From Nitrospirota bacterium (GTDB lineage Bacteria; Nitrospirota; Thermodesulfovibrionia; Thermodesulfovibrionales; Dissulfurispiraceae): DNA of 5,772 nt. Positions 1 through 5,236 of the stretch are shown here, piece after piece (position 1 is the stretch's first letter; each line of letters begins with the position of its first letter). Below the pieces are notes generated by a model that was not told the DNA's origin, searched no databases, and was given only the letters and a program-made list of their open reading frames with translations. The DNA lies in assembly GCA_013349595.1 (NCBI GenBank), contig DUZI01000168.1:1-5772 (forward strand), given 5' to 3'. The position numbers and the translations under genes were made by a program.

Positions 1-34
1 ATGTAGGACTTAGGATTTACTTAAAAGATAAGCA

Positions 35-236
35 CCCGAAATCGGCGATAGAACTAAAAAGCTTAATACAAGTAAGATAGTAAGGGCTGGTGTGGAATTT
101 TTATACGACACCTTATAAAAAAAAGTTTGTAGGGTTTTGTCATAAGGCATTGTTTAAAATGTATAAATCAAAATTATAAATAAAATTTGTCGATTATAAA
201 AATCCTGAAACAGCCCTTCCTATCGCTATTTTTGGG
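35..236. mobile_element. MITE-like element, copy 1 (202 bp)
   Basis: The left end CCCGAAATCGGCGATAG (35-51) is an imperfect inverted repeat of the right end CTATCGCTATTTTTGGG (220-236). The same two ends, in the same orientation, bound the element at 2125-2542. The last 48 bp of the two copies (189-236 and 2495-2542) differ at only three positions, and the left 60 bp or so align with small indels, including a shared GCTGGTG/GTTGGTG block and a shared GACAC block. No open frame of useful length lies inside, so the element is non-autonomous and would need a transposase in trans. No target duplication is visible (AAGCA on the left, TTTTG on the right), so this copy is old, rearranged, or its ends are slightly misplaced. 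Together with its flanks it accounts for most of the gene-free stretch 1-327. I could not assign a named IS family. Confidence 0.8.
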
Positions 237-252
237 TTTTGTTATAAATCTT

Positions 253-296
253 TTGACTAAAATATTAGGCATATTTTTTTTGGAATAGTTTATAAT
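253..296 (+). promoter_or_regulatory. weak candidate promoter region for the moxR operon
   Basis: Between element copy 1 and moxR there is a good -35-like TTGACT (253-258) and a perfect -10-like TATAAT (291-296), but they are 32 bp apart and cannot be one sigma-70 promoter. TATAAT has no good -35 partner 16-18 bp upstream, and TTGACT has only T-rich sequence at the -10 distance. The region is very AT-rich, so chance matches are likely. It is listed because the operon must be transcribed from here or from inside the adjacent element. Confidence 0.2.
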
Positions 297-316
297 TATC
301 TCAAAAAATAAATCCT

Positions 317-321
317 TGAGG
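317..321 (+). promoter_or_regulatory. ribosome binding site TGAGG for the moxR-family gene
   Basis: TGAGG lies 6 nt upstream of the TTG at 328. An in-frame TGA sits directly before that TTG (325-327), so no upstream start is possible, and the conserved N-terminal helix begins immediately after it. The RBS and the stop together fix the TTG start. Confidence 0.7.
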
Positions 322-327
322 TATTGA

Positions 328-1263
328 TTGACTCTTCAGATAAAAGAGCATAGAATCCTGAAGATAATCCAAACCCTTGCCCCTTATTTACAGGGAAAAG
401 AGCGAGCACTTAAGCTATCTTTATTAGCATTTTTCTCAAAGGGACATCTACTTATTGAGGACTTACCAGGTCTTGGTAAGACAAGGCTTGCCGTTGCACT
501 TGCGAAGGCTTTAGGGCTTAGTGTTGGCAGGATCCAGTGTACCAATGACCTTCTGCCTTCTGATATAACAGGTCTTTCTGTATTCAATAAGGCTACAGGG
601 GCGTTTGAGTTTCATAAAGGACCTATTTTTAATAATATTGTCCTTGTTGATGAGATAAATAGAACTACCCCAAAGACCCAGAGCGCCCTCCTTGAGGCTA
701 TGGCAGAAGAACAGGTTACCGTTGATGGCAAGACCTACAAGCTATCTGACCCTTTTTTTATTATCGCCACCCAAAATCCCCTTGAGCAGTTTGGTACCTT
801 TGCACTGCCAGATAATCAACTTGACAGGTTTATAATGAGGATAAGCATAGGTTATCCACCGAGGGATTTTGAAAAGGATATTTTAAGAGGTGGCAGCAAA
901 AGGGATTCCCTTTATAATATTGAACCAGTGGTCAGTAAAGAGGAGACCCTAATGATGCAGATGGTTATTAAGGAAGTAAAGATTTCAGAAAAGATGCTTG
1001 ATTATATTATGGACATCATTCAAGTTACCAGAGAGAATCCTTTTATTAGGGTAGGACTATCAACAAGAGGTGCCCTTGCATTATCTTACATAGCCAAAAC
1101 AAGTGCTTTTTTCAATGGAAGGGATTACATCATACCTGAGGACATTAAAGAGACCTCAGTGTATGCAATCCCACATAGGTTGATAATAAAAGAAGAGTAT
1201 AAAGAACTTGACATTAAGGAGATAGTGCAATCAATCGTTCAGGAAGTTCAAATCCCCCTGTAA
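328..1263 (+). CDS. MoxR-family AAA+ ATPase
   Basis: A 311-residue MoxR-type AAA+ ATPase, close to the usual family length. Visible motifs in order: Walker A DLPGLGKT (45-52), the MoxR signature RIQCTNDLLPSDITG (68-82), Walker B IVLVDEINR (104-112), sensor 1 IIATQNP (145-151), the arginine-finger segment LDRF (165-168) and sensor 2 GLSTRGAL (243-250). There is no signal peptide or membrane segment, so it is cytosolic. Members hydrolyse ATP and are thought to remodel or activate partner proteins. The adjacent DUF58 gene is the usual partner, and the pairing with a transglutaminase-like membrane protein points to envelope biology. The start is TTG, supported by the RBS and by a stop just upstream. 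The TAA stop shares a base with the proposed DUF58 start. The family call is secure; the physiological target cannot be read from the sequence. Confidence 0.95.
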   Translation: MTLQIKEHRILKIIQTLAPYLQGKERALKLSLLAFFSKGHLLIEDLPGLGKTRLAVALAKALGLSVGRIQCTNDLLPSDITGLSVFNKATGAFEFHKGPIFNNIVLVDEINRTTPKTQSALLEAMAEEQVTVDGKTYKLSDPFFIIATQNPLEQFGTFALPDNQLDRFIMRISIGYPPRDFEKDILRGGSKRDSLYNIEPVVSKEETLMMQMVIKEVKISEKMLDYIMDIIQVTRENPFIRVGLSTRGALALSYIAKTSAFFNGRDYIIPEDIKETSVYAIPHRLIIKEEYKELDIKEIVQSIVQEVQIPL

Positions 1264-2141
1264 TTACTATTACAAAGGCAGGTTGGCTCTATGTTGCCCT
1301 TACTATCTTTTTGGGTTTTGCAGCCATCAATACGGCTAATAATCTAATATACCTTATTGTATCCGCACTGTTAAGTTTTATGGGATTATCTGGTTTTCTT
1401 GGCAGGAGAAATATTCAGGACCTGGAGGTTATACTTGAGACACCTGAAGAATCCTATGATTCCATTCCATTTGTGTCAGTAGTAAGATTGATAAACAAAA
1501 AGAGATTTATGCCTTCCTTTCTTATAAGATGTAACATTTTAAATTACAAGGTCTTTTTCCCTTTTATTGACAATAATACATCTACAGTTGCTTATACAGA
1601 GATGAGATTTAAGGGTAGAGGAAAACATAAGATTGATAGGATTTATGTCTGTTCTGTGTTCCCCTTTAATTTTTTTGTCAGGTGTAAAAGCTTATCTCAG
1701 CCATTAGAGGTTTTGATCTTTCCTGCCCCTCTGGTTTGTGATTCAGGTTATTTTGATATTTCAGAGGAAAAACAACATAGAGGAGAGGTTAATTCTGATA
1801 AACCTGGCTTTGACTCTGATATGATTTCTATAAGAAATTATATACCAGGTGACCCATTTAAACTTATTAATTGGAAAGCCACTGCCAAGACAGGAAATCT
1901 AAAGACCAAAGAACTTTCTTCTCTTTTATATGAGCCTGTTATTATTGATTTAAAAGATATCCCCTTTGATTTAGAAAAGAAACTCTCCTGTGCAGTATTT
2001 ATGATTAATAGCCTCTATAAACAAGGTATTCCTTTTGGTTTAAGGATTGATGATAAGTTATTTCCGCCTGAGTGTTCACAGTCGCATAAGATAAGGCTAT
2101 TAAGGGAACTTGCACTTTATGGATCCCAAAATCAGCGATAG
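1263..2141 (+). CDS. DUF58 membrane-anchored protein, non-canonical start, 3' end altered by element insertion
   Basis: A DUF58 protein of about 292 residues. The N-terminus ITKAGWLYVAL...GFAAINTANNLIYL is the usual paired-hydrophobic anchor that opens these proteins. The signature IRNYIPGDPFKLINWKATA (about residues 190-208) is the DUF58 core. The anchor needs codons upstream of the first TTG at 1311, but that frame has no ATG, GTG or TTG between its stop at 1215 and 1311. I chose ATT at 1263 because it forms TAATT with the moxR stop, exactly where a TAATG overlap would be expected. Starting at TTG 1311 would give 276 residues and lose part of the first membrane segment. The last five residues (SQNQR) and the TAG stop are encoded by the terminal repeat of the element inserted at 2125; the original tail, LIFMGVKL, is stranded beyond it. 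The core is intact, so the protein is probably functional. DUF58 proteins pair with MoxR ATPases; no enzymatic reaction is established. Confidence 0.82.
   Translation: MTITKAGWLYVALTIFLGFAAINTANNLIYLIVSALLSFMGLSGFLGRRNIQDLEVILETPEESYDSIPFVSVVRLINKKRFMPSFLIRCNILNYKVFFPFIDNNTSTVAYTEMRFKGRGKHKIDRIYVCSVFPFNFFVRCKSLSQPLEVLIFPAPLVCDSGYFDISEEKQHRGEVNSDKPGFDSDMISIRNYIPGDPFKLINWKATAKTGNLKTKELSSLLYEPVIIDLKDIPFDLEKKLSCAVFMINSLYKQGIPFGLRIDDKLFPPECSQSHKIRLLRELALYGSQNQR
2120..2124. repeat. left target-site duplication of outer element (TGGAT)
   Basis: Abuts the left terminal repeat at 2125. It matches TAGAT on the other side at four of five positions, and 5 bp is also the duplication length of the nested element. 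Confidence 0.55.
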
Positions 2142-2241
2142 AACTGAGAACTTAACAAAATCAAGTAGGAAGGGTTGGTGAAAAATTTTATATGACACTT
2201 TTTGAGAGGCTCTAACATAATGCATTGCATTATAAATAAAG

Positions 2242-2246
2242 CAAAA
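2242..2246. repeat. left target-site duplication of nested element (CAAAA)
   Basis: Abuts the CCCAAATACAGCGAT end at 2247 and is repeated exactly at 2477-2481, directly after the other end of the nested element. Confidence 0.7.
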
Positions 2247-2476
2247 CCCAAATACAGCGATAAGGATAGGGCTCTGAAGTAAATAGCAATGTTTTGGCAA
2301 CAGTTCTTTGCGACGGGAGCGTTAAACAGCTGCAAGTGTTTGACACGAAGAAACTGGGTCCCCAAAAAAGTCGCAAGACTTTTTGGGGTGGTAGTTGAGT
2401 TTTGCGGCCGTAGCGAAAGGAACATTAGAACTGTCAAAACGAACGAAAGAGACTTATCCTCATCGCTGGATCTCGG
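2247..2476. mobile_element. nested, near-palindromic MITE-like element (230 bp)
   Basis: The left end CCCAAATACAGCGAT (2247-2261) and the reverse complement of the right end, CCGAGATCCAGCGAT (from 2462-2476), agree at 12 of 15 positions. The similarity runs inward as AGCGATAAGGATA versus AGCGATGAGGATA followed by CTCT. Further in, GTTTTGGCAACAGTTCT (from about 2291) has an inverted partner GTTTTGACAGTTCT (from about 2426-2440). A strong hairpin lies near the centre. Perfect CAAAA duplications flank the element, and they fall inside copy 2 at a point where copy 1 is continuous, which shows that this insertion came later. Its ends resemble the outer family (CCCAAA...AGCGATAAGGATAGGGCT), so it is a relative mobilised by the same or a similar transposase. 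The interior is near 50% GC over 2301-2360, richer than the surrounding sequence. No credible gene is encoded. Confidence 0.75.
2360..2388. repeat. strong hairpin with GCAA tetraloop at the centre of the nested element
   Basis: CCCCAAAAAAGTC (2360-2372) pairs with GACTTTTTGGGG (2377-2388) around a GCAA (GNRA-type) loop, with one bulged A. No T-run follows on the + strand, so it is not a classical intrinsic terminator, though it would fold in any tgpA read-through transcript. Confidence 0.75.
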
Positions 2477-2481
2477 CAAAA
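2477..2481. repeat. right target-site duplication of nested element (CAAAA)
   Basis: Exact copy of 2242-2246, immediately outside the right end of the nested element. Confidence 0.7.
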
Positions 2482-2542
2482 TTAAAGTGAAATCGTCGAT
2501 TATAAAAATTTCGAAACAGCCCTTCCTATCGCTATTTTTGGG

Positions 2543-2573
2543 TAGATTAATTTTTATGGGAGTCAAACTATGA
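2543..2573 (+). pseudogene. stranded 3' tail of the DUF58 gene
   Basis: After the right target duplication TAGAT (2543-2547), the DUF58 frame continues as TTA ATT TTT ATG GGA GTC AAA CTA TGA. Joined to the left side with one copy of the duplication, it gives a DUF58 C-terminus of LRELALYG followed by LIFMGVKL, with the TGA overlapping the tgpA start (ATGA, 2570-2573). In the present sequence this tail is cut off from its gene by a TAG in the element end at 2139-2141. Its sequence still supplies the tgpA ribosome binding site, which may explain its retention. Confidence 0.65.
2558..2562 (+). promoter_or_regulatory. ribosome binding site GGGAG for tgpA-like gene
   Basis: GGGAG lies 7 nt upstream of the ATG at 2570. 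It falls in the stranded DUF58 tail outside the element, so the insertion left the initiation region of the downstream gene intact. Confidence 0.7.
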
Positions 2574-4501
2574 TAAAGAGGCTTTCTATCGAAAAATTAA
2601 AGATTGAGAACTTATTAAAGATTCTTACCTATTCCATAGCATTTATTGCCTTTTTGTCTGTCTTTGTCCATATTGGGATAATCTATAAAGGAATTGCCTT
2701 GATACTGGCAATCTTTAGTCTCTATGTAGATTTTAAGAGTGGTACTTATTTGAAACGAGGATTGTTAAACCTCCTATCTATACTCATCATCGTAACTTCT
2801 TTTTATAGACTCAATTTAGATGACCTTGCAACGCCTATCATTGAGGGATTAACCTTGCTTTTATTTATAAAGTTCCTTGAGAAGAAGGGCTTTAGGGATT
2901 ATATGCAAATCTTTGCCATATCGCTTTTTTTATTAACAGGTTCTGCACTATTTAATATTGACATTAGCTTTCTTCTTTATTTTGCCGCCCTTTTATTTTT
3001 AATAGCCATAAACATTGTAGTCCTTACCTTTTATGTGGAAGATAATAATCTCCAGCTGCCGCCAAAGGCAACGATAAAGACCTTATTTACAGCCTTGTTA
3101 ATACCACTTGTGTCTCTTCCAATGATGGCTCTATTGTTTATTATACTACCGAGGACCAACTTCCCCTTATTTACCTTTTTAAATCGTGCAGAAAAAGGTC
3201 TTACTGGTTTTACAGACAACATAAGGCTTGGCGATGTCTCTGACATTCAGGCTGATAACTCTATAATCTTCAGGGCATCTATACCGAAAATTGATGAAAA
3301 CTTGCTCTATTGGAGGGGTGTAGTCCTTGATTATTTCGATTCAATAGCTTGGTCCAAGTCATCAGGCGCCATTTCAGATAAGGTAGAAATGGCAGGACTC
3401 AAGGGCGAAATCATTACACAAAATATATTTCTTGAAGCCTATGATTATCATTATCTCTTTGCCCTTGATAGACCTTTTTCTATAAACATGAAAGAGGCGA
3501 GATTACTTGCTAATCTTACTATTTCATTAAACTCACCTATAAATAGAAGAATTAGATACGAAGTAAATTCATCTGCCGCTATTTACTACGAGGTTATATC
3601 TATTGATAAAGAAAAATATCTCCAACTGCCTGATAACATCTCACCAAAGGTAAAAGAACTCGCCCTTCAAATAACAAAAGATGCGGAAAATGATTTAGAA
3701 AAGGTAACCAAGATAGTAAAGTATTTAAATAGTGGAGAGTATAAATATTCCCTTCAAAACTTACCAATCACGGCAAATCCCCTTGATGATTTTTTATTTA
3801 AATACCGCTATGGAAATTGTGAATACTATGCTTCAGCATCAGCTACTATGTTGAGGATAGTTGGTTTACCTTCAAGGCTTGTTGTAGGTTATAGAGGCGG
3901 ACATTATAACCCCTTAGGCGGCTATTATGCAGTTACACAGCAGAGTGCCCATGTGTGGGTAGAGGTATTTGTTGATAAAAAGTGGATAAGGATCGACCCA
4001 ACACCAGGCTCTGTAATTTTGGGACAAGGTCAAAGACCTTTATGGTTGACTATTAGGCTTTATTCAGACACTATCAACTATTATTGGAATAGGATGGTTA
4101 TAGGATATGATTTTGAGAGACAATTTAAGGGCGTGATGGTTATACAGAATCAAATGAAAAGTCTCAAAAAGGCTAACTTTGAAAATCTTAAAACCCTCCT
4201 TGGTAAAGTGATTGTTATACTTATAATCATTACCTCCATCATTACAATCGTTTATTTTATTAGACAAAGAAAACCTTTGGAGCAGAGATTGGTGAACAAT
4301 TTTGAAAAAAGGTTAAGGAAAAAGGGCTACAAGAGGCAATCAAATCAGGGACTTAGGGAGTTTGTTAATCAAATAACAGATATAGATTTAAGACAAAGGG
4401 CCTTGTTATTTGTTGAACATATAGAAGGCTTATTTTACAGGGATAAAAATTTGACAAGGGATGACGAAAGGAGATTAAAGGATATTCTAAAAGGACTTTA
4501 G
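2570..4501 (+). CDS. TgpA-like transmembrane transglutaminase-domain protein
   Basis: A 643-residue membrane protein with TgpA/DUF3488 architecture. Several hydrophobic segments (about residues 17-33, 36-54, 62-78, 88-101, 112-127, 132-154 and 168-194) are followed by a soluble, probably extracytoplasmic region (about 195-543), one more membrane helix (about 545-563) and a charged C-terminal tail. The transglutaminase-like core shows YGNCEYYASASATMLR with catalytic Cys417, GLPSRLVVGYRGG, SAHVWVEV with His461 and WIRIDPTPG with Asp476, so the triad is complete. The family is named after Pseudomonas aeruginosa TgpA and typically sits beside MoxR and DUF58 genes; its substrate is not established, and the fold can support peptidase as well as transglutaminase chemistry. 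The ATG start has a well-placed RBS and overlapped the ancestral DUF58 stop. The gene now lies 428 bp from the DUF58 stop because of the insertion. The stop overlaps thyX by 4 bp. Confidence 0.93.
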   Translation: MIKRLSIEKLKIENLLKILTYSIAFIAFLSVFVHIGIIYKGIALILAIFSLYVDFKSGTYLKRGLLNLLSILIIVTSFYRLNLDDLATPIIEGLTLLLFIKFLEKKGFRDYMQIFAISLFLLTGSALFNIDISFLLYFAALLFLIAINIVVLTFYVEDNNLQLPPKATIKTLFTALLIPLVSLPMMALLFIILPRTNFPLFTFLNRAEKGLTGFTDNIRLGDVSDIQADNSIIFRASIPKIDENLLYWRGVVLDYFDSIAWSKSSGAISDKVEMAGLKGEIITQNIFLEAYDYHYLFALDRPFSINMKEARLLANLTISLNSPINRRIRYEVNSSAAIYYEVISIDKEKYLQLPDNISPKVKELALQITKDAENDLEKVTKIVKYLNSGEYKYSLQNLPITANPLDDFLFKYRYGNCEYYASASATMLRIVGLPSRLVVGYRGGHYNPLGGYYAVTQQSAHVWVEVFVDKKWIRIDPTPGSVILGQGQRPLWLTIRLYSDTINYYWNRMVIGYDFERQFKGVMVIQNQMKSLKKANFENLKTLLGKVIVILIIITSIITIVYFIRQRKPLEQRLVNNFEKRLRKKGYKRQSNQGLREFVNQITDIDLRQRALLFVEHIEGLFYRDKNLTRDDERRLKDILKGL

Positions 4502-5235
4502 CTTATCCCATACCTTTTCCTTACATCTTCAAACTTGCCACAGGTATATTCACCCTCTGGACATGGTCTTTTAAGACAGGCTGGGCCTGCATTCTTAAAA
4601 ATAGTCGGTGCTAATCCTTTTACTAATTTTAACATCTCTTCAGCCATCTGCCTTATCTCCCATTGGGCACGATTGCAGCACCTTTGATTAAAAAAGTGCA
4701 AGAGTTCACGGGCATTCATAGTGACAATTATCTTTGTCTCTGCTGAATTTGGAAGGACAAATCGTGCATCTTGATTTGCCAATTCACCTTCAATTCCCAT
4801 TTCATTCAGTCTATTGACAAGAAAGTTATAGGTCTTTTGGGCCTCTACCATGAGTTTTTCAAAGGCAATTGTTGCCTCTTTATCTTGTGCAATTGATGGA
4901 GGGATTATATATTCAAAAATCTCGCCTTCGCCCTTTTCTGAGACATACCTTTGAGATTGTTGACTGTAAGAGGCTAATCTGTGTCTGACTAATTGATGGG
5001 AGCAAGCCCTTGATATACCCTCTATGGCAAAGGTAAAGGAAGCATGTTCAATGGGGCTCATATGTCCCATTTTCATTAGTTTTTCAACAAATCTGCTTTG
5101 GTCCTTTGCCTCAATCTTTTCTTTTAATGTTTCAATGTCAATAGGGCTATAACAAAGCTTTGCTGCCATGGCAACAACTGACTCAGGGTCAGGTGTATGT
5201 TTAAGCAGGATAACCTTTAGATTTTTCTCAGGCAT
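4498..5235 (-). CDS. thyX: flavin-dependent thymidylate synthase ThyX
   Basis: A 245-residue ThyX, which makes dTMP from dUMP using methylenetetrahydrofolate as carbon donor and NAD(P)H through FAD. It is a cytosolic, homotetrameric enzyme unrelated to ThyA. The hallmark RHR-x7-S motif is present as RHRLASYSQQSQR (84-96). The conserved back half is also clear: NQDARFVLPNSAETK (154-168), NARELLHFF (174-182) and AQWEIRQMAEEM (190-201). The Cys-rich end (residues 220-232, with PCPEG and TCG) is seen in many ThyX proteins. I chose ATG at 5235 (MPEKNLKVILL) because it follows the hisB stop by 1 bp, has AAGGA upstream and matches the usual family N-terminus. An in-frame ATG at 5283 would add 16 non-conserved residues and overlap hisB. 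It is probably co-transcribed with hisB. The 3' end overlaps convergent tgpA by 4 bp. Confidence 0.97.
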   Translation of the reverse strand: MPEKNLKVILLKHTPDPESVVAMAAKLCYSPIDIETLKEKIEAKDQSRFVEKLMKMGHMSPIEHASFTFAIEGISRACSHQLVRHRLASYSQQSQRYVSEKGEGEIFEYIIPPSIAQDKEATIAFEKLMVEAQKTYNFLVNRLNEMGIEGELANQDARFVLPNSAETKIIVTMNARELLHFFNQRCCNRAQWEIRQMAEEMLKLVKGLAPTIFKNAGPACLKRPCPEGEYTCGKFEDVRKRYGIS

Positions 5236-5236
5236 T

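Larger units (their letters stand above)
2125..2542. mobile_element. MITE-like element, copy 2, inserted in the DUF58 gene 3' end, carrying a nested element
   Basis: The ends CCCAAAATCAGCGATAG (2125-2141) and CTATCGCTATTTTTGGG (2526-2542) are imperfect inverted repeats and match copy 1 at 35-236 in the same orientation. The flanks TGGAT (2120-2124) and TAGAT (2543-2547) look like a 5-bp target duplication with one change. The element is 418 bp, but removing the nested 230-bp element plus one 5-bp duplication leaves about 183 bp, similar to the 202-bp copy 1. Removing copy 2 plus one 5-bp flank (423 bp, a multiple of three) restores the DUF58 frame through to a TGA that overlaps the tgpA ATG. 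There is no transposase. CC-starting ends with 5-bp duplications occur in IS1380-family elements such as ISEcp1, but that link is only a guess. It occupies the gene-free gap 2142-2569. Confidence 0.85.

Noticed and set aside
3..80. Open + strand frame from the left edge (reads VGLRIYLKDKHPKSA...) ending inside element copy 1
   Set aside because: It could be the tail of an upstream gene truncated by copy 1, but only about ten codons precede the element, no family is recognisable and no target duplication supports an insertion into a gene.
1..250. CRISPR array or riboswitch in the left gene-free region
   Set aside because: There are no regularly spaced direct repeats, and no riboswitch core I recognise. 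The structure is accounted for by the MITE-like element.
384..587. Antisense open frame within the moxR-family gene
   Set aside because: It is a shadow of a strongly conserved coding region, with no independent evidence. The same applies to antisense frames at 3031-3246 and 4064-4267 in the tgpA-like gene.
2132..2566. 144-codon - strand open frame over the insertion
   Set aside because: It lies almost wholly across the two elements, begins in unique flanking DNA and has no recognisable motif. The near-palindromic repeats keep several frames open by chance.
2289..2573. 94-codon + strand open frame between the DUF58 gene and tgpA
   Set aside because: It starts inside the nested element, crosses terminal repeats and ends in the old DUF58 tail. 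It is a chimera of repeat DNA with no RBS and no recognisable domain. Not called as a gene, though its end position may matter for coupling.
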